Source: Ascarosepion bandense (taxonomy: Eukaryota > Mollusca > Cephalopoda > Sepiida > Sepiidae). From it: a DNA stretch of 64,000 bases. The stretch is from positions 3,321,001-3,385,000 of the forward strand of contig JBBBDQ010001028.1 in NCBI GenBank assembly GCA_037127315.1, in the 5' to 3' direction. Under the pieces are notes generated by a model. The model was not told the DNA's origin, ran no database searches, and saw nothing but the letters and a program-made list of their open reading frames with translations. Positions 11,742 through 22,450 of the stretch are shown here, piece after piece. The position numbers were made by a program, and so were the translations under genes. Position 1 is the stretch's first letter. Each line of letters starts with the position of its first letter.

Positions 11742-12929
11742 AACTATGAACACCTCCATGATGAATGCACACAGCGTATAGAATAAAAAAGAATGAAGCT
11801 TATCTATTGTCGAAGGTAGTACATTCATTATTTTTTAATATAAGTAATATTTTAAAGGATATCCAAAAATACCTAAAGATCTATCAAAACAGTATTGTTG
11901 GTGGGTTTTTTTTATAATGTTGAAGAAATCTATTTAATTTCAAAAGAATGTTTGTCAGGTAAATGTCTGTGTATTATATTTGAATGAAGGCTTTAAATTT
12001 ACTGTCTAACAATACAAGTACTGAGACAAAAAATAAGACAAACAGCATAATTGTGTTAATATCTGTAAGAATGAAGACATGAACAAAACTAAAGATGAAA
12101 GAAAATGGAAGTGGTAATAAGAGATGAGGAAAAGAACAAGAGATTTATAAGTTAATCTGAACTGATATCAACGGATTCTTAAAGATTGAAGTCGAATGTA
12201 ATTTGACAGGCCTCTATTCCGTCTGTTAATGTGATGTGAGTCGTCTTAACAATTGATACTTTCTATTTGAAGAGATTTTTCGCGTCAACTGCTTCCTGTA
12301 AGATCCGAAATCTAATGCAGCGATTAAAGCAGAGCAAAGTGTTGACTATTTAAACGAATAGAGATATTCTCTTGCAGAACAAAGGTTTATTTATTATGTT
12401 TTTATTTTTATTCTTGTCTGTCTTCTTATTGCAGCCAAAATGCCAGATTTTCTCCTGAAAGTTATGTTTTACACAATAAAATCCGAATTAACCAACGGAT
12501 GATCGTAAAATATTTAGGATATACATTAATCTGTATAATAAACGTTGTGTTAAAGGCCAGTTACCCTCCTTATTATAATGAATGGACTGATTTATTCTTG
12601 ATAAATAGTCCTGGGCAATTGTCTAAAAAAGAAAGAAGATAAAACAACTACTGCTGAGTTCTATTATAACGACTTACATTGTCAGACAAGCGTTGTGTTA
12701 TGCCAGAGTCCAAATCACAACAATAAATAAGTATACACAACGTGATTTTAGCTTCTAATAGATGTTTTGATGCAAAATATTTTACATATATATAACAATA
12801 GTTAGATAATAGGCCACTTGTTAGAAGCAAGTGAATCACCAAAATAATATCCAAAACCTCCACTGCACCTTAAAAAGTTAATGGTTACTCTCTAGTGTTT
12901 ATTCAATAGAAGTTATTCATTATTCATTT
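11742..12929. other. No recognisable feature
   Basis: AT-rich unassigned DNA. The minus-strand frame at 12648-12863 has no visible domain. Confidence 0.45.
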
Positions 12930-13345
12930 TTGCCTCACGAAAAAACAATAACAGTCACCTCACATCTGGAGAATTTGAGGGTATGAACAGAAAAATAAAA
13001 AAGCAATATACAAGACTTGCGAATAAATGCCAAATTTTGCTACACAATAACGCACGACCGCACATTTCTCAATCAACTGCTCAAAAGCTTCATAACCCGA
13101 ATAATAACATGAAATCTTTCAGACATTTTGTCTCTCCCTCTATATTCACCTGATATCTATCCTAATGATGATCAATTATTTAAGCATTTTGAGCTTTTCA
13201 TACCCAAAAGTCATTCTCCAATAAGGTAAATATAATTGAAGTATTTCAATTGTTTATTGCATCAAAAGATGAGAGTTTTTAAAGATGGGATCATTAATTT
13301 AGAGGTATTATGTGAAGAGTTATTCATTAACATGGTACCAATTCA
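12930..13345 (+). mobile_element. Mariner-family transposase remnant 1 (C-terminal half)
   Basis: A broken transposase frame. RLANKCQILLHNNARPHIS at about 13013-13070 is the 'LLHDNARPH' catalytic block of mariner, with the catalytic Asp changed to Asn. Downstream, frameshifted pieces read NDDQLFKHFELF (around 13160-13200, matching SP-DYHLFKHL) and VFQLFIASKDESF (about 13240-13278), followed by DGI in another frame. The order and spacing fit the last third of a mariner transposase. Multiple stops, frameshifts and loss of the active-site Asp show it is dead. Inverted termini were not identified. Confidence 0.75.
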
Positions 13346-13421
13346 ACTAAATAAATTATTTAACACTTCAGAAAACTTTTATTCATTTCCTATAAAGCTG
13401 GACATTTCATGTATGTAAACT

Positions 13422-13442
13422 TAATATATATATATATATATA
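13422..13442. repeat. (TA)n at the 3' end of SINE-H copy 1
   Basis: An alternating TA run directly abutting the hammerhead-bearing 3' end of the minus-strand SINE-H copy. It is probably part of, or seeded by, the element's tail. Confidence 0.85.
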
Positions 13443-13662
13443 TGTCATCCACATACAGGCCTGTTTTGCTGTATCACATCTCATCAGTAAGGCTAGACAA
13501 TTGCTTCTGGCTGGGATCGAAACTCGAACGATTTGGTGTCAGTCGGAGTCGCTACTCCCTGAGCCATAGGCGCATGGAATAAGGGAAGTAAAAATTTAAC
13601 TTGTTGTATATAAGTAGTTTATACACACACCAGTCATCAAAAGAACTCAATTCATTTCTGAA
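13443..13662 (-). mobile_element. SINE-H copy 1: tRNA-like SINE with hammerhead block
   Basis: On the minus strand an A-box region (CTATGGCTCAGGGAGTAGCG, near 13570-13550) is followed by a B-box-like GTTTCGATCCC near 13522-13512, then AGCCAGAAGC and the 55-nt hammerhead block ending at 13444. About 90 nt upstream of the A box, TGAATTGAGTTCTTTTG and GTGTGTATA are also shared with the 58.2-kb copy, so the element is about 220 nt. Known schistosome SINE-like repeats combine RNA polymerase III boxes with a hammerhead in a similar way. The next feature describes the ribozyme. Confidence 0.7.
13444..13498 (-). ncRNA. Hammerhead ribozyme-like block, SINE-H copy 1
   Basis: Minus strand, 55 nt. An outer GTC...GAC clamp, stem I CCTTA/TGTGG with one mismatch, intact CTGATGA, stem II about ATGTGATACAGC, and stem III ACAG/CTGT closing the GTA cleavage triplet. 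The conserved GAAA is changed to AAAA (G12 lost), so this copy should be inactive or weak even though its fold is kept. Confidence 0.65.
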
Positions 13663-13712
13663 GATTCACGCTTATATAGTAGAAGTTGAAACTGTTTTTT
13701 AAATTTTCTTCT

Positions 13713-13715
<3 letters not shown>

Positions 13716-13744
<29 letters not shown>
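13716..13744. repeat. (TA)n microsatellite
   Basis: Alternating TA immediately outside the left arm of the long inverted-repeat element. A matching array flanks the right arm at 15642-15679. Confidence 0.93.
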
Positions 13745-13746
<2 letters not shown>

Positions 13747-13749
<3 letters not shown>

Positions 13750-15607
13750 TGATGCAGGTTTCATTAAATAATATAGAAAAGTTTTGTCGATTTATTTTAT
13801 GTAAATTCTTTGCATGTCTGATAAGCTTAATAGCATTATCGTTGGAAGAAGATAAAAATCACAATATTGATACGTTTTTTTATTTAGTTTTTTCTGAGCT
13901 TTCGGCTTACATCAGCTATTATCAAAGATGACAATTATATTGAGTGTATTAAATCGTTCGCCGTCGAACTATAGTAGTAGCCGTCTATTTTGTTTGCATG
14001 GAAGATTGTCAAAGCAACGGCGAATACGTGCGTGCGTGCGTGCGTGCTGGAAGCGAAAATCGCACTACAGCTTGTGACTTCACACATGACCACGCGAGAG
14101 TGGGGTCGAGAAGTATTAAGTATGAAAAGCCATTGGGATAACCCGACAAAGTACAGTGCTGCCTCAACTAATCTGAAACATAGTAATCTTCTATATTGTA
14201 ATCAAATGCATACAAACTATAAACAATATTAAATTTACTAAAATATTAGTTATTACTAATATATCTACAACAGATCCTAGCAAAAAAATTAAGTTATTCA
14301 TATACTACTTTAAATCTAGTATATCCAATTTAAATATTCGCAATGACTCCTCTCATCCGGTTAGTGATTTGAAAAAAAAACAACATAGTTTACAAATTCA
14401 AGTGTTTATTGGAAGATTTATCTCCAACAGATTAAACAATATTTATGTTGGTCACATCACAAACTTGCTCACATATGTTTGAAATTTTGGTTAAAATCTT
14501 GTTTTGTATAAGTCATCGCCGTAGCTAACTTTTAACTTTGACTTTTTTGCACTTTTCTGTTGAAAACACATTCATTTGCAAATTCTTGTAAAAATCAAAT
14601 AATTGTCCGATTTTAATGAAATTTTCAGGACTTATTTACAATGAATAAAATTATTTAAACATGTTTTCTTTTAGAAAAATTTGGTAAAAATAGTTTTTAC
14701 TTAATTTCATGAAATTTTGCACAGAACCTTCCTATTTATTGAAATTATTTTTTGTTAAAAGTAGGAGTCATTGGAGATTGTAAATCACCTACTTCGTTTT
14801 TCATATTTGTACCATTTAACTGAAAATCTGCTCTGAATTGAAAAATAATGAATCCAATAAAAATATGACATTACTTAATTCGAAAAGCTTTTAGTTGCTT
14901 TTGTAAATAAGTAATATTGAAGACATTATTGTCTAAAGAATTTTTTTTTTCTGATGAATAATGAATTTTTACAAGAATTCTTTCACTTTTTTTTACATTT
15001 TAATTATAATAATTTATAATAATTTAACACCGTGTAAAATTCTGTATTGGGGTATTTATTGGATGTGATATAGCAATTAAATAGAAACGAAATTTACGAG
15101 TCCAAAATTGCAAAGATTTATAAACGTAGTTAAGCTTCTCTATTTTTAAAATAATTTTTTATTTTGTATTTTTTTACCTTATACTTTGCAATTTTGGACT
15201 CGTAACGCGATTGTTTATCCCAATGGCTTTCCATACTTAATACTTCTCGCCCCCACTCTCGCGTTGTCATGTGTGACGTCACAAGCTGTAGTGTGACTTT
15301 TGCTTCCAGCACGCACGTGTTCGCCGTTGCTTTGAAAATCTTCCATGCAAACAAAATAGACGACTACTACTATCGTCGTCCGCAAACGGTTTAATACAGT
15401 CAATATAATTGTCATCTTTGATAATGGCTCATGTAAGCCGAAAGCTCAGAAAGGATTAAATAAAAAACATGTATCGATATTATGATTTTCTTTCAGAAAA
15501 TCAAATTATCGATAATACTATTAAACTTATCAGACGATACGAAAATAATTTACATAAAATAAATCGACAAAACTTGTTTATATTATTTAATGAAATATGC
15601 ATCAATG
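13747..15607. mobile_element. Unrecognised element with about 390-bp terminal inverted repeats
   Basis: The left arm (about 13747-14141) and right arm (about 15217-15607) are reverse complements with moderate divergence. Shared blocks include CATTAAATAATATA, AAGCTTAATAG/CTATTAAACTTAT, GAGCTTTCGGCTTACAT, TCAAAGATGACAATTATATT, TTTTGTTTGCATGGAAGAT and AAAGCCATTGGGATAA. The left arm has an expanded (CGTG)n tract near 14028-14049 that the right arm lacks. The 1.07-kb centre is AT-rich, has no transposase that I recognise, and carries an internal 22-bp inverted repeat (15096-15117 and 15183-15204). Both ends touch (TA)n-rich DNA. I infer a foldback-type or internally deleted DNA transposon. The frames at 13990-14232 and 15130-15415 are two copies of arm sequence and not established genes. 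Confidence 0.7.
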
Positions 15608-15637
15608 AAAAAATGCTGCCTAAATACACACACACAC

Positions 15638-15641
<4 letters not shown>

Positions 15642-15679
<38 letters not shown>
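15642..15679. repeat. (TA)n microsatellite preceded by (CA)n
   Basis: A short (CA)n at 15627-15638 leads into alternating TA. Confidence 0.93.
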
Positions 15680-15681
<2 letters not shown>

Positions 15682-15789
15682 TCGAGTAACTGAGGTTAAT
15701 ATTTTCTATTGATGTTGCATGTCGTTCTTCAATACTTCAATACCTAGTAAAAAACCATGATTATAATCGCAGATTTTTTACCGAGCTGT

Positions 15790-16375
15790 TCTTTTCATCT
15801 TGAATATCGATGCCACCCAATAAGGTTCACCTTATACAAGGTCCGGGAGTCACTTGAAGTAGAGGATTACGTTAAGAGATAGTTTATATAGATAGAATGT
15901 GAAGACACCGTTTAATTTTAGTTTTGAACAGATTAAGATTGTAGTGATCGAAGAAGGATCCATGTGTGAGTCTGTTCCACAGATAAGTGGTTTGAGAGAA
16001 GAAGATAATTGAGTAGAGGATACTTGTTCCTTGTTTAGGATGTGGTTTCCGGCTTTCTCTTTTCCAATTTTTTCCGTCCTACGTAGCACCCTGCGCTTCA
16101 GTGGCGTTACCGCCTTGCTCGGGGTGATATGATTAAAAAAAATAATAATCTGGCTCTTATAAAGATAGATGATAGTATGAGAAATCCGGTTCATACTGAA
16201 GCGGTACATAGAGTTAATTTTTTACCTGCATTCCAGCGATGGATCCCACATGTATTCCATCTGAGGTCCAGTGTGAGTTTGAGGCCTAATATTCTCTCAA
16301 CGAATTGTGACTCCTCTAGAGGACATTCGTTTGTTGTGACTGGCGGTATTTCGGGGTCTGGTTGTTGATTTTTTT
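15790..16375 (-). mobile_element. LINE-Q copy 1, RT C-terminal part and tail
   Basis: Minus-strand frames show LINE-type sequence after the RT active site. VERILGLKLTLDLRWN near 16310-16260 parallels RLLGLTLSSDLKWK in the 33-kb LINE-J, and SMYRFSM with IIYLYKSQI near 16215-16130 parallels the 'ILYLYKSTIRP' block. Downstream of a nested insertion, LWNRLTHGSFFDHYNLNLFK near 15985-15920 matches the RLWNSLP-FP-YNL-FK end of these LINEs. An intact reading frame is absent. The copy is interrupted by a LINE-J tail in the opposite orientation at 16078-16147. I infer a CR1/Jockey-like LINE distinct from LINE-J. Confidence 0.6.
16078..16147 (+). mobile_element. LINE-J 3' tail inserted in LINE-Q
   Basis: GTAGCACCCTGCGCTTCAGT, GGCGTTACCGCCTTGCTCGG and GGTGATATGATTAAAAAAAA match the 3' end of LINE-J copies at 5.8, 17.2 and 32.7 kb (the last reverse-complemented). 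Only the final 70 or so nt are present, as expected for an extreme 5' truncation during target-primed insertion. It splits the minus-strand LINE-Q frame. Confidence 0.7.
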
Positions 16376-16829
16376 CTAGTTACTTCAGCAACTATAATCT
16401 CTGGTCGGTTCAATCTCCGGTCATAATAGTGAGAAAAATATCATGGAATAAAATTCTCATATAAAACTTATGAATTCAAAACTTTTCAAAACATTTTTCC
16501 CACACGATGACCTTTTTCAATGAACCGGACAAAATAATGTGTTCGTTATAACAATTAAATTATGATTTGATACACATAAAGAAACCCTATTTCAAATGGA
16601 CTTTTATAAAACTGCATCAGTTCAAAAATTGATATGCTGGTAGTACAACTAGAAAAAAGGAAGGTGGTAATGACTAGAAAAAAGTGACTAGAAAAAAAGA
16701 AAGATGATCAAGGTTCAGTTTCCGGCCGTGTTCGTTACATTCAGTTTCGCAAAAATAAACTTGAGAAAGGCAAAACATCTATTTTTCGCTCCCACCTACT
16801 TAAATAGCAGAGCTGACTGCACTCTCCTG
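16376..16829. other. No recognisable feature
   Basis: Unassigned AT-rich DNA with a short local repeat of GACTAGAAAAAA near 16672-16700. Confidence 0.45.
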
Positions 16830-17310
16830 CTTTGATGTGGTAACCAGTATATTGGCATTTCGACTTCAGTCGTTTTCTATCCGGTGTGCTTCTGTCTGTC
16901 TTTTCTACAAACATTTTCATGGCAACTGCTCTGACGAGCTTTTTTCCTGGTGTCCAGACTATATGAATTTAAGCGTGCTACTAGATTGACATCTAGGTTC
17001 CACTCGTTTACTGTTGAAATAGCTACGTGTAACCGTTACTTCTACTCCGACAGTTTCTTTTCTCAAACCTCCCGCTTGTGAAGCCCCGTTCTGTTTACTT
17101 GCTTTCCTGATAAACTCAATCTTCGAAAATTTAAATGCAATGCCATCTTCTATCTTCCTTTTCCATTCATCTTTTTGTCCTTTATTCAATCCTCTCTATA
17201 CTCACCCTTTTCCTCTCACTTTCACTCCCTTTAGTCTCTGTAATCCCCCCCCCCCGCGTACTAGTGGCATTTCTGCCTTTCTTTGAATGGAATGATTAAA
17301 AGAAAGAAAA
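16830..17310 (+). mobile_element. LINE-J copy, 3' end
   Basis: Plus-strand remnant of the post-RT segment and 3' UTR. CTTCTGTCTGTCTTTTCTAC then AAACATTTTCATGGCAACTG corresponds to the 'LFYKYFHG' block. AACCGTTACTTCTACTCCGA then CAGTTTCTTTTC corresponds to 'CRRQFYSCSFF', and CTTCGAAAATTTAAATGCAA corresponds to 'LQKFKC'. The end at about 17255-17300 (CGCGTACTAGTGGCATTTCT then GCCTTTCTTTGAATGGAATG) matches the family tail, followed by a poly-AAAG run. It is dead and 5'-truncated. The minus-strand frame at 16959-17189 is a shadow of it. Confidence 0.75.
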
Positions 17311-17639
17311 GGAAAAGAAAGAAAACTCTGAATTCAAAACGAACCGGGAAAGAGATGGCCGCCGTCATGCTATCTTATTCTAGACACACTACTGCTGCTA
17401 TACCGTTTATTATCGTAATTATTATTATAGAAATGTTTACTCCTATCATTTACATTTGATATTACTGTAGTCAAAATAATGGAAAAAGTACAATTTCTGA
17501 TAACGTACGGTATCAGAATATACACACACGCACATACACCTACCTACCTACCCACCTACCTACCTCAGTTTTGCAAAAGAAATATGTTTTAGCCATTTGG
17601 GTGTGTTTCTTGTATGCTATCAAATAAAGTAGCTTCCAT
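17311..17639. other. Unassigned, with short (CA) and (CTAC) repeats
   Basis: A small compound repeat (CACACG and CTACCTACC units) at about 17520-17565. Nothing else recognised. Confidence 0.5.
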
Positions 17640-18365
17640 GGAATAAGCATAGGTGTTTGTTGGAAACAGCATTTTTATTCATGTGTCGAAAAGACCCTTA
17701 CAAACATGTTTTCAACTCTGTATTGAACGGAGGGTTTTCAGAAAAGATCGTTTAAAATTTTTGCACAAGCTTGGTACGAGGTTAGCCAGATTGTCCTGAC
17801 TCACTTAGGAAGCTGAAAGAAAACAATGAATCTTGATCTCTGTCTGATGGAATTTCTATCAGTAATGCATTTTGAACTTGTCGCGCCATCAGTGCTAAAC
17901 TGTATCACTAGCAGCTAGACCGCGTATACGACAAACTAAAGAAGGAGTATCCTGCTTTATCAATTTGTTTGAGCAAGACAATGCGGGGCCACACACTGCC
18001 AGTTTGACTGAGAAGTTTAAACAGATGAACGGTGTTGATATTCTTCAACATCAATCATTCAGTCCCGATGCTATTCCGAGTTACTATGTGTAGAATACGC
18101 ATCTTCCGCAACCAGCGATTTAGTATTCACGATGAAATAAAGGAAGCTTGTTTACAGTTTTTCAATTCAAAGCTAACGGGCTTATATTTGGGATAAATTC
18201 CCGTGCTGGCAGAAAATCGTCGATAATAATAGATTTTCTGGCCAATCTAACATTTATAAGAATGCCCATTTGCGTAGCTATACCAGTTTATCTTAAATCT
18301 TTCATTATTAATGAAAATATTATTTTATACATGTATTTTGGGCATAACCTCTGCCCTTGCTAATG
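17640..18365 (+). mobile_element. Mariner-family transposase remnant 2
   Basis: Broken transposase on the plus strand. VMHFELVAPS near 17862-17890 corresponds to the 'IHFELL' block. LDRVYDKLKKEYPALS near 17916-17965 matches 'LDRVYEKLKEKYPAL'. QDNAGPHTASLTEKF near 17976-18020 is the second catalytic Asp block (DNARPH). QHQSFSPDAIPSYY near 18050-18085 matches 'HP-YSPDLAPSDYH', but the third catalytic Asp is replaced by Tyr. DEIKEACLQFFNSK near 18131-18172 and GINS near 18190 complete the C-terminus. At least two frameshifts and several stops are present. The wording is closer to the maT/Hsmar type of mariner than to remnant 1. Confidence 0.78.
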
Positions 18366-21060
18366 TGTTTAACCCAAATCTTCTCCAGAAACTAAATAAA
18401 TTTCAATATAATATGAGAATTCAGTAAATAATTATGTAGATTTATTTTCATCGGCGGATTTATTACAAACGGTTATTTGAAATGGAATATAACGGTTACG
18501 GCGTCTGTCTTTGTCGAATAGATATGAACGTCTGCTTGAAAATTTTTAATGTTTGCATGCAAATTATGAATCGTATTTCAAATCGATAAAATAATCCCAA
18601 CAAGCAATAAAAGCACTTTACAAATCTAACAGCGGCATTAATGCGTATTGAATGCAGTTTCATTTAAAAGAAAACTGGAGATGTTTATGACCTTCAGTCA
18701 ACTCCAAGTTGTTTGACAAAACAATAGTCTGTAAAAACGAAAGATGTGCGCGCGCACACACACACATACGCGCACACATATACACATTCTTATACACATA
18801 TATACATATATATAAGAACGGAAGTGGGGAATGTTTAGTGTATGTAGTTGCACTGGCAATCAGCAATCCGATACAAACAAAATTCTCTTTAGTTTTTTAA
18901 ATATGGATATGAATATCTTAAATTTGGTCTTTTAGGGAGTTTATTTTTCATTAATTCTGGACACTGATTCACAAGTACAGGCTGCGGTTTATAATACTGG
19001 TGGGGCGAATTCGCTCCCCAAAATCATAGAAAAGCTTTTAGTACCTTTTCTAGACAGAAAAACATCGTAAACCTATTGTTACTATATTTGCATCCTTTGC
19101 ATTCGAACTAATGCATTCATCTTTGTTGTTATTAACACAGTGTTTTGGCAGTTGTGGTCTCTGGGTTTCTTCTACTCTTTTGATTCAGGAAATTTTAAAC
19201 TGAACACTTTATTCAATCTACAGGGATAAATTCTCGTTTCTTGTTCTTTTTTTATTTCTCATTTATTGCCCGATCTGTTTACACTGGATTTGTATCTGGG
19301 TCTTAGCTAACAATTATTATGACACCAGATTTAATCCAAGAATTAATATCTTTTAATATTTGTCTATATTTTTGTATTTTAATTATTTACACAATTTATA
19401 TTAATTGAGCGAAAGGTTATCAATATGGCAAAGAAAATGGGAAACAGTCCGAACATTGTAAATAGTGTAAACAATTATTGTTCTATTGATTAAAATGCCG
19501 GGTTTTCAATTTAGTGGCGTAATAATTGTGATTTCAAACCCTGGGCCGGTTTGTGCAGAATTAAACCTAGTAGAAACAGTGAGAAGCAATTCCTGAGCAG
19601 TCCTGAATAGAGAACAAAACAAAATATACATAAATATTAGCAACAAAATGGGAACAAGCGCCCCTCACAAATTAAATAAAATTTTGAACTTCCCTGAGGG
19701 TTACCGCCATGGAAAGACACCTGAAAAAAACCCGGAGGACACATAGGCCGAAATTGATGCGGTGTTAGCATTAAAAACGAGGACGTTAGTTCAAATATAA
19801 ATAATAACCCTCCCATAACTACAGACAGATTTTGCTTTCTATATAAAATGGTTGTCAGCGTGCAAACTGTTGTTTGCGTAGTTAATTTTAATTCTGTAAG
19901 CGCTCTACCATCCCGGTCTTTTGCCAAACAAAGTTAATTTTTTAAATTCCCATTGAAAAAAAAAGTTTTTTCAAGGTTGGCATATTGTTAATTAATACCC
20001 AAAGTTTTTAAATTATCGTGATCATTTCGGAGCCGAGGTTAATAAGGGGCTATCTGCTCACGCCCCGTGGGTTTTATGTTGAGTTGTACCATTTTTAACC
20101 AAATTGTGTCTTTATATATTAAACGGCTTACTATGAATGGCTTAAAGTATACGTTAACCAAGGAACCAACCACAAGGCAACCGAGCTTTTTTACATATTG
20201 GCTTCTTCGTTAGTATGTTTTCTCTCTTTAGTCCTCTCTTTCAAACTATTTCTCTCTCACTCTCATTAGCAATACCTTTATTTGTATAATCCTGAATAAA
20301 TTACTTTTTTCTTAAAGAATATTTCTCATGTAATTTTTATTAAGTAGACTTTCAAAGATAATTCAGATACAGGAAAAATTCTGGACAACGACAAATGTTA
20401 CTCATTATCGCTCGTCATGCAAGGCATAGACAGTTCATTCTTCACTGAATGACCCATAAAGATGAAATCATATTAAAGTTTCTGTATACTTAACGCCTCA
20501 TTTATTGTTTCATTTATTCGGTTTCATCTTTCTTTTTTCCTCCCACACTCTTCCTATTCCTTTCTTATATTTACAATTAATAATTCCTTTAATTGGCAGC
20601 ACATATTTTCACATATCTCATTGAGAGGTGATTTCCAGGTTCGTGTTAAGTTAGTTCTTCATTAAAATCGTGCCAGATTATTAAAGCAACTGAGCAGATG
20701 AGATTTTCCTGGGAGATTCTTCTTCTTAATTGCTCTTTTCTTCATAAAAAATATGAAAGTTTAAAAAGAACATTCTCCCGGCAAGTCAATTATAAGAATT
20801 TTACTGACTGAAGCAATTTTGAACTGATTAAAAGATTGAAACCATTATTATTTTCAAAAATCGGAGCCATCTCTTGGCGCCTAGATGAATCCTATGAAAG
20901 AAATATATAAATAACATCAAGATCTATGACCAATAAATTCAGAAAATGTCACTACATTTCAAACTAAATTTTGTGTTTCATTTTTACTGCCTTTTTAACG
21001 CTAAATCTTATACTCTGGCACACATTTTCAAAAACAGATTAGCCAAAAATAGAAAATTTC
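18366..21060. other. Unassigned 2.7 kb
   Basis: No gene is supported. The minus-strand frame at 19637-19927 (96 codons, better complexity than most) has no domain that I recognise and no neighbouring signals. A (CA)/(CG)-rich run is at about 18749-18790. Confidence 0.45.
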
Positions 21061-21518
21061 AGGAGTTCCTAGACAAGGTAGTAATGTGATACTACCGCAG
21101 GCCGGACTGCTGCCCTCAAGCCAGATCCTGGTCGAAACGGCACCAGATGTGACGACTCAGCCTGGCTGGCCGTCTGTCTAATGTGACGCTCGTTCTCGAT
21201 GACGGTCGTGACGATCCCAGTTGTGACACTGCCACCCGGTCGTGGCGATCCCGTCCGATGATGTCGCCACAAAAGCTGGACTACAGGACGTCTTTTGCAA
21301 CAACGGATCACTGTCCCACGTTGTGATTAGATCCCAGAATTCTCCTCGTGCAATTTCAATAGTCGTCCGGACACTAGTGTACACTTATGAGTTGAAAAAT
21401 AATAAACACGGCACACACACACAAAAAAAAAATAAATAAATAAATAAAATAAATGAACGAAGTCGAACACGCCTGGAGAGCCACGTAGAATGTCTTTATA
21501 TAAAGAAAAAACAATGTC

Positions 21519-21524
21519 TTTATT
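21519..21524 (-). terminator. Polyadenylation signal AATAAA
   Basis: Minus-strand AATAAAGACATTG about 600 nt downstream of the TATA box at 22153-22161. A nearby repeat of the ATGTCTTTAT motif occurs at 21491. Functional only if the promoter is real. Confidence 0.3.
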
Positions 21525-22152
21525 CTCCCAAGAATACAGTTGTCGAAAATGATATACAATCGTCGAAAATGATTTTTACAATGGAGAGAGAAAGTTCGCC
21601 AAAAGCATCAAAGCTTCTAATCTTTAAGTAAAATGTCTAAGTTTCGTTAGCGTTGAAATAAACAGATCTCTTCAAATATTCGCCAAATTCTCTTGTATTT
21701 CATTAAAAGTCTTTTCATTAATTCTCTATAATCAGGATTGTCAATTGTCCTATGTAACTTCTAAAACAGCAAAGTTCTTTCGGGTCCTTATCGGAGTTTA
21801 ACGGAGTTTGCCGAGGTTGAACGAACGAAGATTCGGAATTTTCCCGATTTTCCCGTGATAAAAAAAAAAATAACAATAACATTCTTTCGGGTTTCATGTC
21901 GATGGCGCATTATTCCAAATTAGCTTCTTTGAGTTAATTTGCGGCAGGATTCATTAGAAATTAACTCTTTAGCCATGAGTTCTATGGTAGGCGACTAGCC
22001 GTGAGTCATGGCCCCCTGGCTGGGGCCATTTTTTCCCCAGCCGCCACATTTCGACTGATAGCAACTCAAAAACTGTCACCCAACTGACAAAAAACTCTCT
22101 CCAACTCTGAACAAACTGCTTCCCAACTGAACTTTTCGTGTCGAGCAGCTAA

Positions 22153-22262
22153 TTTTTATAACCAATTTCGATCCTCTCTGGGGATCCGGCCGGATCACAG
22201 CCTTCGGCCAATGAAAATCGGTCTCCGCCCATTCGATTTGCGGATGTCTTAGCTCGACCAAT
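22153..22262 (-). promoter_or_regulatory. RNA polymerase II-type promoter: two CCAAT boxes and TATA box
   Basis: For transcription leftward, ATTGG elements lie at 22258-22262 (in CTCATTGGTCGAGC) and 22208-22212 (in TTTTCATTGGCCGAAGG), 46 nt apart with similar context. A TTATAAAAA box follows at 22153-22161, preceded by another ATTGG at 22162-22166. Expected start near 22125-22130, where CAGTTGG motifs begin. Spacing of CCAAT to TATA (50-100 nt) is canonical. Confidence 0.45.
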
Positions 22263-22450
22263 GAGATCATGCCAACTCACACCGAACTGAATCCAGCTCA
22301 GGTCACTTCGGACTGTTGTGCTAAAATAGTGGCCTTGGCATCCGGGTGACCTTATCAAATCACTCTGACACTTGTTTTGTCTACACGTTTTCAGATTAGC
22401 GGAATACATTTCACATCTAAGAACATGAAAAGATTCGAAAATCATGAAAG

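Larger units (their letters stand above)
21061..22450 (-). mobile_element. Candidate LTR or promoter-bearing segment (unclassified)
   Basis: This stretch is richer in GC than its surroundings and has the layout of a transcription unit start on the minus strand: two ATTGG (CCAAT) boxes, a TATA box at 22153-22161, repeated CAGTTGG motifs just downstream, and an AATAAA signal at 21519-21524. An LTR with U3-R-U5 order, followed by a leader, would look like this. The GC-rich part at 21070-21310 contains repeated CG-GATCCC motifs and overlapping short frames (21069-21311, 21178-21384). No Gag, Pol or primer-binding site is recognised, and no second LTR copy is in the window. A host gene promoter with first exon is the main alternative. 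Confidence 0.35.

Noticed and set aside
13990..15415. Frames repeated at 13990-14232 and 15130-15415
   Set aside because: They are the same inverted-repeat arm read twice. Conservation is explained by the repeat, so no gene is called.
19637..19927. 96-codon minus-strand frame with good complexity
   Set aside because: No recognisable family and no promoter, splice or polyadenylation signal. Left unassigned.
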